This document shows, piece by piece, positions 1-10,996 of a DNA stretch of 64,000 nucleotides. The notes beneath the pieces were generated by a model. The model had not been told where the DNA came from and ran no database searches. It was given only the letters and a program-made list of their open reading frames with translations. How positions within the stretch are numbered: the first letter of the stretch is position 1; every line of letters starts with the position of its first letter. A program made the position numbers and the translations under genes. Source of the DNA: Crocodylus rhombifer (lineage: Eukaryota > Chordata > Crocodylia > Crocodylidae); NCBI GenBank assembly GCA_038503035.1, contig JAVSML010025212.1, forward strand, positions 124,001-188,000, written 5' to 3'.

Positions 1-1253
1 TTTTGCTTGCCCTCAGTCATGTGGCCACAGGAGCAAGCTAGGGAGGAGTCTTGCATTTCCATAAAGTAGGTGTATAGCTGAGATCTTTCTTCCCACTGGA
101 AATGAAAGTGGGAGGCTAATTATGCATTACCTCAGTCAGGATACTACCCCTTGCCACATTTATCATTTTCCCCAGCCAGTACAAAAGCCACATTGGTGGT
201 CCTGGTATTTCCCCTGACAGGTAATCTTGATCCACACCAGAACGCTAGGTTAGTGCTAGCCCTTGTGAATAAAACATACAATAGTGGCTGTTAAAGCAGT
301 CCCCCTGACCACTGACTCTTTTAAAAGTCATGGTGAGCCACTATATGGTATACATTTTGAGTTCTTCATTCCCACTGCTGAACTGCACTTTTTCTTTCCT
401 GTTTCCAGTGACTTGTTTCTTTACCAGCCTTAAATGCCTGGCAAACATCATGAAACAGGGCCCCACACAGTTCACCCAGAATCCCTCTGTTGCCCTCTCT
501 CTCAGCCTAGTGCATATGATCAGTGTGGTCCCATCCTTCATGAGGTGAAGCTAGACCAGGTTGGTCTGCACCTCATCTGAACAGACATTTTTGGAGGATC
601 GCAGGACTCATGACAAAAATACCTGGTTCTAGTCGTAAGTGGGGACTAATTAGGGTATGGATCCTTTTGGGTGCTGGGGTACTGAGTGGTGGGGTCACCA
701 TGACTTGAAATATTGTTGCTTGGTGTGGCTCAGCCCAATGAACTATGTGGGAAACCATAAGCCTTTGACTTTGAACTAATATTCAAAAGGCTTCCTGGCC
801 TCTCGTGGGCTAAGATCAAATGTAGTCGGTGCACTGGTCCAATACCCAAACCAAAATGTAATTAAAGTGGCAGTGTGCAGTGGATGGTGTACCCCCGTCT
901 GCATGTGGCTACGACTCCCTACGAGAGCCTCATAGTTAGCTTCCCATTGGCCAGTTTCCAGTGGAAGAACCTCAGCCCACATGCTGACTTTATGGAAATG
1001 GGAGACTCCGCCCTGTGGCCATACAGCTGAGGGCAAGTGAAACCTGGGGGCATCCAAACCCCAAGCCTCTGGGTTTGGGCCTGCATGCAAGATGCCTACT
1101 AAAGGATTTGGAAGTATCTGAAGCCCCAGAATGAAAAGTCTGGGATGAAGGATACTTACTGGTAGTAGGGCCACATGAAGTTTTTGAATGATTCAAGGGA
1201 TTCAGAACTAATCTGGCTAATCTGACGGGGTACAAAAAAAAAAAGTTCATGTT
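1..1253. other. Intron, nothing recognised
   Basis: Part of the CDC42BPA intron that continues beyond the left window edge. I see no coding exon, no splice-flanked open frame in the kinase orientation, and no repeat I can name. The short open frames here overlap on both strands and look like chance. Confidence 0.5.
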
Positions 1254-1280
1254 CACACACACACACACACACACACACAC
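1254..1280. repeat. (CA)n microsatellite
   Basis: Uninterrupted CA dinucleotide run of about 13 units. It is immediately followed by the terminal repeat of a hAT-like element, and the same dinucleotide pattern resumes after that element at 2137, so the transposon appears to have landed in the microsatellite. Confidence 0.95.
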
Positions 1281-2136
1281 TAGGGGTGCACTGATAGAGA
1301 TTTTGGGGGCCAGTACCGATAGACGATATTTAAGGAGGCATATCGGCTGATACTGATCCAATATTCAATACAGCTGCCATCATGTGGTAAGACTGTTGTG
1401 GTGGAAGGGGAGGGAAGGGGCATTGGGGGGCAGGTCAATGCCCCCCATGATGAGGGAGGGGGCAAGGGCAGGTGTTGCCCAGGTGGGGGGGCATGGGACA
1501 GAGATGTGGCTTGTGGCATGAGGCCAGATCCCACTACTGTTTGAAGCTGGGGGGGGGGGGCAGGCATGTGCCCCTAGAACTGCACAGCGTGGGGCGGGCT
1601 GCAGCTGCAGGGTGGAACCAGAGCTGGCACTGCGTGGGGCTTTTCTTGCTGGGCGGTGGCACAGGGCTGGGAGTGGAGCTATGGCAAAATTTGGGGTGGC
1701 TGCAGCCTCCTCCCAGGCCCACTGGAGCCTGCTCCAAGCCCAGCCCCCAGCACGAAATGCCCTGCTCAGCGCCAGCTCTTGCTCTACCCTGTGCCTCCTG
1801 GGGTGCAAGCAGTGGCGGGAGCCGACCCCACCCCACGAACCACACCTCTGTCCCAGCCCCCACTCCAACCCCAGCTGGGCAGTGCCTGCCCCTGCCCCCT
1901 CCCTCACTGTGGGGGGCACTGATCTACCCCTTTACATCCCTTCTCTCCCCTTCTGACTTAGCAGCTGGAGGCAGCTCTCCATGCTGCTGGCTCTGCTCTG
2001 TACTGCGCTGTGGCTGCACACAGCACAGAAATTTATTGGCCAAATTGTCAGTCCCATTGGGCTGATATCCAATATAGACAATTTTCTTTATATCAGTACC
2101 AATCCGATATCAGACCGATGTATCAGTGGACCTCTA
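1281..2136 (+). mobile_element. hAT-like non-autonomous element, copy 1
   Basis: 856 bp bounded by inverted ends TAGGGGTGCACTGATA and, from the right, TAGAGGTCCACTGATA (14 of 16 match). Flanking 8-mers acacacac and atacacac (7 of 8) fit the 8-bp target duplication typical of hAT transposons. The ends are rich in GATA/TATC words, and the middle is a GC-rich core (about 1380-1990) whose long overlapping open frames code for nothing recognisable. There is no transposase. Copies 2 and 3 are at 2648-3102 and 35529-36499. Confidence 0.8.
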
Positions 2137-2190
2137 ATACACACACACGTATATAAACACTTACACATATACATACACATATATAAAGTT
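2137..2190. repeat. AC/AT-rich simple repeat
   Basis: Alternating purine-pyrimidine low-complexity tract (ACAC, TATA, CATA words), probably the continuation of the microsatellite split by the adjacent hAT-like element. Confidence 0.7.
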
Positions 2191-2647
2191 TGTATTGCAA
2201 AAAAGTAGGTCCCAAAGTGCTGCTCAAAAACACATAATTTTCAGAAATTTCTTCATGAGTTGAATAATCAGACTTGCTGTTGATTTCCATTTCTGGTGCT
2301 AAAATTCCTTACAATAGCTGATTCAAATTCTGAGGCCAATTTGGATTATTTCACATAAAGGTATTATTAAACTCTTTGGCCATGTATTTACCGGAAAAAG
2401 CACTCATGGCTGACCAAAATTGTCAGCCTGAGTCTCCTCTGAAAGAACATACAGTTACATATGAACACTGTCTAGAGAGGCTAGAAAAGACCAAACTGTG
2501 TTCAACTTCCATTACAGGAAGCGTATTAGGATGTAATAAGTAATTGGCAAAAATTCCCACCAATAAAGCTTGAATGTTTTGAGGCTATCTTGAGGGTCAC
2601 CCTTTTGTCTATCACAGCTTTGTTTAAAAAAAGGGGGTATAACTTTG

Positions 2648-3102
2648 TAGGAGTGCACCAATAGAGATTTTTGGGGCTGATACTGACAGCCGATTTCTAA
2701 GGACAAGCAGCGTGCAGTGGCGGGAGTGGTCTCCCCTTCCCCCGGATGAGCTGCAGCTCCATCCCATGCCCAGCATAGCCTGGCTGGGCAGCGCTTGTCC
2801 CAGTCCCTGCCCCAGTCCCACTCCTCCCTCACTGCGGAGGCCTTGATCTGCCCGCTCCACACCCTTTCCCTTCCCCCTAACCTCTGCCCTCCCCTTGGAC
2901 CACAACTGACTTACCAGCTGCACGCAGCTTTCTAAGCTGCCATGATGTGCTCCTCACCACCTACATGCTGCGCTGTGGCTGCGGGCATGCATAGGTATTT
3001 ATCAGCCAAATTATCGGCCATATCAGGCTGATTTCTGATACAGACAATTTTATTAATATTGGTGCTAATCCAATATCGGACCAATGCATCAGTACACCTC
3101 TA
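2648..3102 (+). mobile_element. hAT-like non-autonomous element, copy 2
   Basis: 455 bp, same family and orientation as copy 1, with most of the GC-rich core deleted. The left end is TAGGAGTGCACCAATAGAG and the right end, read inward, is TAGAGGTGTACTGATGCATT. Flanking 8-mers taactttg and tatctttg match at 7 of 8 positions. It has no coding capacity. Confidence 0.8.
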
Positions 3103-5034
3103 TATCTTTGTTTCCAATAGTCTCTTTGTATTAGTATATGCCGAGTTCCAAGGACTGTGTTACAAGGATATGATGCCATATAACTCAATTTGCCTCTTTC
3201 TGATTTCACTGTCAGGGTTCTGTGTAAAAATCAATTCCCTGGTTTCCTCTGTATAGTCAATCACTTTCCCTTCTTGTCTGTGTGAGCCCTTCAAACAGTA
3301 ACTGACACATGAAAAACATTTTAAAATAGGGGGAAAATGTCATCATAAAATAACAGAAACTGGGAGACAAGAAGGCAGGAGGGATTTTGTTTCCCTCTCA
3401 ACAAAAATAAGAGAGACACATTTCTGCTTTTCCACTCCTCCCCACACATGAGCATAGATACATGGAAAATTATTTTTTTTCCTCTTCCTCTTTTATATCT
3501 GGTCATTCTTAAGGTTTTTACTGAAAATTTAAGATCCTGCTTATAAAGAAAATAATGGTAACAAAGGTAGTTTCTGATCCTGGTGCTAAAATTCCAATAA
3601 TTTGAAAAAAAAAAATCACCTACTGTTTTCTTGGAAACAATTTTAAAAAAAAATCAATCTACAGCATTGGGAAGTGAAAAATGCATGTCCATAAAGTTTT
3701 CAGTCTGCTGACAAGCAAAACATCATGATGTTGCTGTGTAACATGAATGGCAAACAACTTATGCTGTGAAATGGCTTGCAAAAGTCAAATCCTGCTCTGA
3801 AAATCCCTCTGAAATGAGATTGCTAGCAGATAGCTTTTTAGGTAATACATTTTAAAAGTTGGAGTGCTTTGTATGTAGAATGTGATGGTTACTGACTGAT
3901 TTGCTGCTTAGAGGTTTTTCATTATATGTACTGTACTTATTGCTTGGGAAGAATTTTGGAAAAAATGCAAACAAACAGTCTTTCCTCATCATGACACAAA
4001 ATCCTGCCTTAAGTAACACAACAAAATTTGTTGAAGAAAAGCATTTTAAGCTATATGTTTGATGTAACTATCAATGGGAAAAAATTATAATACCACACTG
4101 CAACTTCAAGATGTTCCTCATTGTTTGAATATCATTTTTGAAGCCCTTCATTCATTTCTGAAATGCTTCTTTGGCTGTGCAGCATTTGGAGTGTTTCAAA
4201 CAGCACATTTGTCTAGGACCTTGGAAATTTTAGTCCAAGTGGCTGGGTCTCAACAAGATGCAGACTGTGCAGTAGCATCACATGGCGCTATGCTGTGATG
4301 CAATGCCAGTGCACAGTCAGCGTCACAATAAAGCCATTTGATGATGCTACTCTGCAGTAATATGGGCTACTGCGCAGTCATTTAGTACTTGTTTACTTGT
4401 TTTGTTCAGCAAATTAAGGTGCACATTTTTCTATTATAATGAAAACTGCACTACCACTTTTCCCTCCTTTACAATACAGCTTCAGAAAATACTTCCTAAA
4501 TGTGCTTTCTAAATACTTTCTACTATTGTAAATATTATAATTCTTCCAAAATAAAAACAGATCATTCTAGTTTTTCATTTAAAAGAGCAGAAGTGTAGGT
4601 TAAGGATGTTAAACTCTGGCAATCAATACACATATAAAACACAAAGGCAATTGGGTCATAAACCTATAGGAACTGTCTGTGCTGGGTACATTTAAATACA
4701 TGTATTTTTTTTAAACATGCAAGCAAGAAATAATATGCTCAAAATACACATTAAAATACTGAGAATCAGTTTTCCTGCCATTCCCTCTGAAGCAAAGCAA
4801 AATTTGCAAACTAGCTCATGTTAACAAATTATCAAAGATAAAGAACAGATGCTGTTTTGTGCTCAGTGAAAATGTTAGGGAAACAGGCAATATTAAATTG
4901 AATTCTGGCAGTCTGCAGCTGAATATATAATGTTTTCTTTGTAATGGTTCTAGCAATAAGACCAGACTTGCACACAAACACGTAAGAAGTTTTTATTTTG
5001 TCAATTAATTCATTAACTCATTAAGAAGCCAAGA
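3103..5034. other. Intron, nothing recognised
   Basis: AT-rich host sequence between the hAT-like copy 2 and the first CR1. I see no exon, no clear terminal repeats and no known repeat family, only A/T homopolymer tracts. Confidence 0.5.
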
Positions 5035-5088
5035 ACCTAAAGGTAAGCGTGTGTTCTCTTCCAGGTTGGTGAACCTCCTTCGGCGGGC

Positions 5089-5098
5089 TTTAAACTAG
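5089..5098 (+). promoter_or_regulatory. Candidate -1 frameshift heptamer on ORF1 stop
   Basis: In the ORF1 frame the sequence reads T TTA AAC TAG. TTTAAAC is a canonical X XXY YYZ slippery heptamer, and the next codon is the ORF1 stop. Slipping back one base gives TTT AAA CTA GGC, which stays open and runs into the ORF2 ATG at 5179. Function is inferred. I could not pick out a convincing downstream stem, only a G-rich purine tract. Confidence 0.5.
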
Positions 5099-5178
5099 GC
5101 TCGTCGGGGGAGGGGGAAGATGAGGGCGGAGGAGACGATGAACTACCAGGCCCAGCAACAGCCAGCGAGCCCAGACCA

Positions 5179-8031
5179 ATGGTCAAAAGGGAGAAACAGG
5201 TAAGTGATGGGGGACGGGGCATTGCTGAGACTAGGGGGTCAGTGGGCACAACCGTTGGAGGTCTCAAATGCCTCTACACGAATGCTCGAAGTATGGGGAA
5301 GAAGCAGGAGGAACTCGCCCTCCTCCTAGCTGTCACCAGCCCTGACATAGTGGGGATCACAGAAACGTGGTGGGACTCTTCGCATGACTGGGCGGTGAGT
5401 GTCAAGGGCTATAGGCTATACAGGAGGGACAGGATAGGAAGGAAAGGTGGAGGAGTAGCACTCTACATCAAGGAGGAATATACTTCCTTGTCAATTAGCA
5501 AGGGGGTAGAGGGGGGGCACTCTGAGGTGCTCTGGGTTAGAGTAAAAGGCAGTCCAGGGGATAGAGACTTAACGGTGGGAGTCTACTATAGACCTCCCAA
5601 CCAGGGAGAAGAGCTCGACCAGGAATTCTTAGGTCAGCTCACAGAGGCAGTGAGGGCTAAGGATGTGGTCATCATGGGGGACCTGAACTTCCCAGACATC
5701 TGCTGGGAAGAGCAGTCAGCCAAGTCTGATCGCTCACGTCGGTTCTTAGCCAGAGTGCAGGACCTCCATCTAACCCAGGAGGTGCACAGTCCCACCAGGG
5801 GAGACGCCTTGTTGGACCTGGTGCTGGCCACGGGTGATGACCTGGTGAGGGGGCTGCGGGTGATGGGCCACCTGGGAGACAGTGATCATCGCTTGCTGGA
5901 ATTCACCATCCAGCGTAAGGTGGCAAAGGGCTGCAGCAAGGCAACAGCCCTAGACTTTAGGAGGGCTGACTTCAACAAGCTAAGGAGGACCGTTGGGGAT
6001 GCGCTGAGGACCCAGAGGGGAAGGGAATCAGATGTCGAAGGTGAGTGGTTGCTCCTTAAGGAGACGATCCTCCATGCCCAAAGGGAGGTAATCCCAACAA
6101 GGGTCAAAGGGAGCAGGAGGGCACATAAACCCCCATGGCTCACTAAGAGCATCCGGGAATGTCTCCTTGCTAAAAGGGAGGCATACACCCAATGGAGGGA
6201 TGGGGTCATCACCAAGAAGGACTATGTTACAGTCGCCCGAGGATGTAGGGGGGCAGTCAGGAAGGCCAAGGCAGAGATGGAGATAGGACTAGCTTCCCGG
6301 ATTAAGGACAATAAGAAGTCCTTCTTCAAATACATAGGGGGTAAAAAGAGGGTCCTGGGTAATGTGAGGCCCCTGCAGGACACGATGGGCAACTTAGTCG
6401 TCATGCCAGATGACAAAGCTAACATATTTAACGATTTCTTTGCCTCTGTCTTCCTAAGTAGGGACCAGTTCAGCCACCTCCCTGCTGGACCCCCCTCGGG
6501 CCCCGGGAGAGACACGCCTGGGCCAGGGGTTAGCCAGGAGTTAGTTAGGGTACTTCTGGAGAGGCTGGACGTGTTCAAGTCCGCTGGTCCGGACGATCTT
6601 CACCCTAGGGTTCTACAGGAACTGGCCGAGGTCATTGCGGGACCCCTGGCGCGGCTCTATGAGCACTCGTGGTGCTCTGGTGAGGTGCCGGAGGACTGGA
6701 AGAGGGCCAATGTGGTCCCTATCTTCAAAAAGGGAAAAAAAGAGGACCCGGGAAATTACAGGCCAGTTAGTCTTACCTCAATCCCGGGTAAGCTCTTTGA
6801 AAAAATTATCCTGGCACACATCCAGGAGGGCCTTGCGGGGGAATGCATGCTCAGGGGCAACCAACATGGGTTCATCAGTGGCAGGTCTTGTCAGACCAAC
6901 CTGGTGGCCTTTTACGATCAGGTCACCAAATCATTAGACGCAGGGGTTGCTGTGGATGTAGTCTTTCTGGACTTCCGGAAGGCTTTCGACACTGTCTCTC
7001 ACCCTGTCCTCATCAAAAAGCTGGGAGACTGTGGTGTCGATGCCCACACAGCCAAATGGGTCGCTAACTGGTTGGAGGGCCGCACCCAGAGGGTGGTAGT
7101 GGATGGGTTCTTCTCGACCTGGAAGGACGTAGGCAGTGGGGTTCCGCAGGGCTCGGTCCTCGGGCCCGCACTGTTCAACATCTTCATCAGTGACTTGGAT
7201 GAGGGGGTAGAAAGCACCCTGTTCAAGTTTGCTGATGACACTAAGATGTGGGGGGATGTGGGTGCACTAGAAGGGTGCAATAGGCTACAAGCTGACCTTG
7301 ACAGGTTGCAACGGTGGGCGGATGAGAATAGGATGGGGTTTAACACTGATAAGTGCAAGGTGTTGCACATGCGGAGGAAGAACCGGCACCACACTTACAG
7401 GTTGGGGAACTCCCCTCTTGCCAGCACGGAGACGGAAAAGGATCTTGGAGTCGTCATTGACTCCACGATGAACATGGGCCAGCAGGGTGGGGAGGCAGTC
7501 AAGAAGGCCAACCGTACCCTGTCATGTATCCACAGATGCATCTTGAGCAGGTCCAGGGAGGTGATCCTCCCCCTCTATGCGGCACTGGTCAGGCCACAGC
7601 TGGAGTACTGCGTCCAGTTCTGGGCGCCACACTTCAAGGGGGACGTGGACGATATGGAAAGAGTCCAGAGGAGGGCCACTCGTATGATCAGGGGTCAGCA
7701 GGGCAGGCCTTATGAGGAGAGGCTACGGGACCTGAACCTGTTTAGCCTCCACAAGAGAAGGTTAAGGGGGGACCTTGTGGCCTGCTACAAACTGGTCAGG
7801 GGGGATCAGCAGGTATTGGGGGAGTCCCTGTTCCCCCGTGTGCTGCCAGGAGTGACCAGGAATAACGGTCACAAGCTGGCGGAGGGTAGGTTTAGATTAG
7901 ATATTAGGAGGCGCTACTTCACAGTCAGGGCGGCTAGGGCCTGGAACCGGCTTCCAGGGGAAGTGGTGCAGGCTCCTAGCCTGGGGATTTTTAAAAGGAA
8001 GTTAGATGAGCACCTTGCTGGGGTCATCTGA
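5179..8031 (+). CDS. CR1 ORF2 protein, endonuclease-reverse transcriptase
   Basis: A 950-codon uninterrupted frame encoding the CR1 retrotransposition enzyme, which nicks target DNA and reverse-transcribes the element RNA at the nick. The N-terminal APE-like endonuclease shows Asn35 in YTNARS, Glu62 in GITETWW, GDLNF near residue 166, and the catalytic SDH at 235-237. The reverse transcriptase spans roughly residues 440-770, with YRPVSLTSIPGKLFEKI, motif A FLDFRKAFDT (Asp598), GVPQGSVLGPALFNIF, and FADD with the catalytic Asp pair at 686-687. The C-terminal region has the CR1 landmarks YCVQFWAPHF and RAARAWNRLP. I used the ATG at 5179, but the frame is open upstream to at least 5089, so this ATG may not be the true start. 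All catalytic motifs I looked for are present. Confidence 0.95.
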   Translation: MVKREKQVSDGGRGIAETRGSVGTTVGGLKCLYTNARSMGKKQEELALLLAVTSPDIVGITETWWDSSHDWAVSVKGYRLYRRDRIGRKGGGVALYIKEEYTSLSISKGVEGGHSEVLWVRVKGSPGDRDLTVGVYYRPPNQGEELDQEFLGQLTEAVRAKDVVIMGDLNFPDICWEEQSAKSDRSRRFLARVQDLHLTQEVHSPTRGDALLDLVLATGDDLVRGLRVMGHLGDSDHRLLEFTIQRKVAKGCSKATALDFRRADFNKLRRTVGDALRTQRGRESDVEGEWLLLKETILHAQREVIPTRVKGSRRAHKPPWLTKSIRECLLAKREAYTQWRDGVITKKDYVTVARGCRGAVRKAKAEMEIGLASRIKDNKKSFFKYIGGKKRVLGNVRPLQDTMGNLVVMPDDKANIFNDFFASVFLSRDQFSHLPAGPPSGPGRDTPGPGVSQELVRVLLERLDVFKSAGPDDLHPRVLQELAEVIAGPLARLYEHSWCSGEVPEDWKRANVVPIFKKGKKEDPGNYRPVSLTSIPGKLFEKIILAHIQEGLAGECMLRGNQHGFISGRSCQTNLVAFYDQVTKSLDAGVAVDVVFLDFRKAFDTVSHPVLIKKLGDCGVDAHTAKWVANWLEGRTQRVVVDGFFSTWKDVGSGVPQGSVLGPALFNIFISDLDEGVESTLFKFADDTKMWGDVGALEGCNRLQADLDRLQRWADENRMGFNTDKCKVLHMRRKNRHHTYRLGNSPLASTETEKDLGVVIDSTMNMGQQGGEAVKKANRTLSCIHRCILSRSREVILPLYAALVRPQLEYCVQFWAPHFKGDVDDMERVQRRATRMIRGQQGRPYEERLRDLNLFSLHKRRLRGDLVACYKLVRGDQQVLGESLFPRVLPGVTRNNGHKLAEGRFRLDIRRRYFTVRAARAWNRLPGEVVQAPSLGIFKRKLDEHLAGVI

Positions 8032-8119
8032 CCCCGGTGCTCTTTCCTGCCAAGGCAGGGGGTCGGACTAGATGATCTACCTAGGTCCCTTCCGACTCTA
8101 GCTACTATGAAACTATGAA

Positions 8120-9406
8120 ACCAGAGCCCTGATCCCGCAATCAGATTTGCAGCTTTGTACCTATGGAAAGCCCAGTGAATTCAGTGAAACTGCAAGGTTG
8201 CATGGGCTGGCATTAATGGGTCCAAATGTAGGATCATGCCCTGAAGTGCCAATTTTACACATCTGGTATACCCGAAATTTCCTTTCCCCTTAAGACCAAA
8301 TCATACTTGTCTCATTCCAATTGCCTCAGCAAAGTCACTATAACTACATGAACAAGAGAGATGAACAGGAAAGTGACCCTTAGGCATATTGTAAATACTT
8401 TAAAAAAAATATGTAAGCCCTGAAGAGAAGCAGATAGACAGTTAATGGCATACTGACACTATCTTCATGCTGCTGCACCCAGGAATGCCACTGTGAAACA
8501 TGCTCTATCACTTCACTTCTACTCTCTCCACTTGCTCCTACTTTCAGGAGTGTGCCAATGCAGCTGCCTTAGAGTAGTCCTGTGCTTGTGTCCAGACCAA
8601 TTCTCTGGCTCCACTTGCCTACCAGCATGCACTAAGGACTGCTCTGATGCAGCCACTCCATCTCAATGTTGTGCACATGGAACAGGAGTGAACTCGTGGA
8701 ATAAGCTTTGCAGCAGTACTTCTTTGCCCAGCACAGAAACTTGCATAAAAGACAGGACTTCAAAACTATTACAGTCTATGTATCAAGATAAATTTACAGG
8801 TCAAATGTAAAGATACAGTCTTTTGTTATGACACCACAATTAAAGCATGCTGCATTTATTTATTTTTTTTAAGAGAAAGATTCAGTAAAATGGTATTGCC
8901 TTGGTCAGTTAATATTTGAATGTTTCCAATCCACTTATTTTGCAGTGGTTACTAAGTCAACAAGCCATGAAGCTGTTTAAAAGAAGCTCCCACTTCTAAG
9001 CATGCTAATTTTCTAGTAAGATCAAGCACCTTAGCAGTCTAATGCAGCTGTCTGCTTCAGCTGTATATATCCTTGGGGTTGGTTTGTAAACCCTCATCCT
9101 TCATGAGTGCTAAAGAACTTAATCCTATGGGTCATCTGGGTTCTACTTATTAATTTTCCTTTTCAAGTTCTACAAATCACCTGAAAGTCAAATGTTTTGT
9201 GAAAGATTTGAGTTTCACAGCAGAATTTATAGTTCAAGTGCAATTTTAAAAAATGTACCTCAACTTAAGTTTCAGTATCAAGGTAGGCAATAATTTATTT
9301 TATTAAAAAGCATCATATTACTACATTTTGTAAATAAAAGCAATCCACATTTAAAAAAAAAAATCAGAAGCCATTCTAAATACATTTCAGATATATTTCT
9401 TAGAAC
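8120..9406. other. Intron, nothing recognised
   Basis: Single-copy-looking AT-rich sequence. A 105-codon Cys-rich open frame at 8493-8810 begins at GTG and has no splice context, so I treat it as chance. Confidence 0.5.
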
Positions 9407-9594
9407 GTGTGCAGACATTCACTCTCCCAGAAAAAAACATCCAGTGAGTGATTTAACTATTGCTATTCCTGAGTTATTCTTCTCCTGGAGTGGCCATTTT
9501 TGCTCTGGGAAAAAAGTCCTGAACATTTGTATTTGTGGTTCCTCCTGGGAGAGCAGCTACTCTTCCAGGAGAAACTGAATGTCTGTACATGGCT
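9407..9594. mobile_element. Short MITE with TGTRCAGACATTCA ends, copy 1
   Basis: About 188 bp with inverted ends: TGTGCAGACATTCA at the left, and TGTACAGACATTCA read inward from the right. Internally CTCC/GGAG words recur in inverted order, making it partly palindromic. A diverged copy in the opposite orientation is at about 30930-31112. I cannot assign a superfamily. Confidence 0.6.
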
Positions 9595-9927
9595 GTAGCA
9601 TATACCTAAAATGCAGTATGGAGCCTCAAAAGAAGTATGGACAGATGGCCTAATAACTACTGTTTATAGATGTTTGCCCAGTACTTAATGATTGGTACCA
9701 AGAACAAGGCAAATTAGGATCTTGAAATATTCATGACCAAATTCAGTAAAACCTCTGATAAATTTCCATACAACAGATTCCTAGTCAATGGTATGCATTG
9801 GACAAGTTTTTTTTTTAAATTAATTTTATCCATAAATATCAAACAAAGGGCTATTCACTGTTGACATCTCATGTCACATATTCAGAGTCTGAATTCACTT
9901 AAATAGATACGCAAAAGAAACACTCAC

Positions 9928-10023
9928 TAAATAATTTTCATCCTGGAAAGCATAGTGCAACGTTGTGATCCACTGGTTGTCTCCATTGACTAATACATCC
10001 CTCTCTTCTCGGAAACAGGCCGT
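9928..10023 (-). CDS. CDC42BPA: CDC42BPA (MRCK-alpha) exon, kinase alpha-C helix region
   Basis: Internal coding exon of a myotonic-dystrophy-kinase-related Cdc42-binding kinase, a cytoplasmic AGC Ser/Thr kinase that acts on actomyosin downstream of Cdc42. It is 96 bases (32 codons) read on the minus strand: [12 protein letters not shown], then [20 protein letters not shown]. The EERD segment holds the alpha-C glutamate that pairs with the catalytic lysine encoded in the exon at 25453-25536. A CAG acceptor after a pyrimidine-rich tract lies just above 10023, and a GTGAGT donor lies just below 9928. Both boundaries are phase 0. [15 protein letters not shown] is common to the MRCK family. QDENYL also resembles MRCK-gamma and DMPK, so the paralogue call rests on the two upstream exons. 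The family protein continues YLVMDYY at the next exon, which I could not find in 1-9927. Confidence 0.93.
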
Positions 10024-10650
10024 CTGAATGGGAGGAAAATGTATTTCAGTTACAATATAGTGCCATAGCGTCATAAACAAGAAATGTATTTCAGGATATG
10101 GCAACCATTTATTTAGAGTGGCACTACAAGTTATATTTGTCCCCCTTCAATTCAAGTCATCAATACACATGCCTGACATATTAAGAGCAAGATGCCAGCA
10201 GCGTGACAGCACTTCATATCATCTTACAGTAAAATTCAATTGCACTTCCCAGTTAGAGTTCTTGTAGTGAAGGCAGAAAGAAAAAGATTCTTTTACTTTT
10301 TGTCTTTATATCATTGGTCAAAATCTTCTGTCATCTATACCTGTGCATACAGAATTCAAGTCATATTACTGGAACTGAAGGTGGAAGTTGTCACCCTACA
10401 TGTGTGCAGTGTCTTCTGTGATTGTTAAAACTAAGGAACTGTAAGTGTTTCCTTCTGAAAGCTCATTTTCAAGATTTATAATTTATCTAAAAATTACAGC
10501 GACCGTTGTGCAAAACAGTTTTACCATACATCATTGCATAAGGCTGACTTATCTATAGCAGGAAAATATTGTCAAAGTTCTAATTAAAGTTGATTTAAAA
10601 AAGACTGTTCACATTATATATGTATATGTATATTAATACAAATAAATATA

Positions 10651-10994
10651 CAGTAAAAGCTCTGTCATCCGGCATCTATGGGGAATGGGGGGTGCTGGTT
10701 AATCAAATGTGCTGGTTATCTGGGAGTTTTACTTATCTCCAGCCCAGCGGGTTGGAGGCATCTTTGCCTGTTCAGCCGCAACCCCTCCTGCTGCATCTGG
10801 TGTGCCAGGGCTTTCACTCCCTGGTGTCAGTGTGCCCGGAGACAGGGAGGGGGTCCCATGCAGGCTGCTTTGCCCTGGGCCGTGGTCCACGAGGAAGAAG
10901 TGGGACTCGGCTCACAGCAGCGAAACTGGAAATGCCACAGTGGGACAGATGAGTATTCCGGATGGTAAAGTGCCAGATAACACTGCTTTTACTG
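10651..10994. mobile_element. Tigger-like MITE, 344 bp
   Basis: The inverted ends begin CAGTAAAAGC and match at 20 of 24 positions. They contain an ATCCGGCA-type motif seen in pogo/Tigger elements. A TA dinucleotide flanks both ends (10649-10650 and 10995-10996), as expected for Tc1/mariner target duplications. The interior is GC-rich and non-coding. Confidence 0.75.
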
Positions 10995-10996
10995 TA

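Larger units (their letters stand above)
5035..8119 (+). mobile_element. CR1 LINE, 5'-truncated, ORF2 intact
   Basis: About 3.1 kb of CR1. It begins with the last few codons of ORF1: similarity to the copy at 14600-18376 starts around the CTAAAGGTAAG at 5036-5046. It runs through a complete ORF2 and a short 3' UTR and ends in the CR1-type tail ACTATGAAACTATGAAA. I see no clear target-site duplication, as is usual for CR1. It lies antisense to CDC42BPA. The open ORF2 and clean 3' end point to a relatively recent insertion. Confidence 0.95.

Noticed and set aside
1380..2065. Overlapping 179- and 197-codon frames
   Set aside because: Same hAT-like GC-rich core as above; no recognisable domain and frames on opposite strands.
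5020..8135. Target-site duplication around the intact CR1
   Set aside because: No convincing direct repeat at the two ends; CR1 insertions usually lack clear ones.
8493..8810. Cys-rich 105-codon frame resembling a secreted peptide
   Set aside because: Begins at GTG, has no splice or promoter context, and I know no family like it; treated as chance.
1..9927. Search for the next kinase exon (YLVMDYYVGGD-type) on the minus strand
   Set aside because: Not seen; presumably beyond the left edge.
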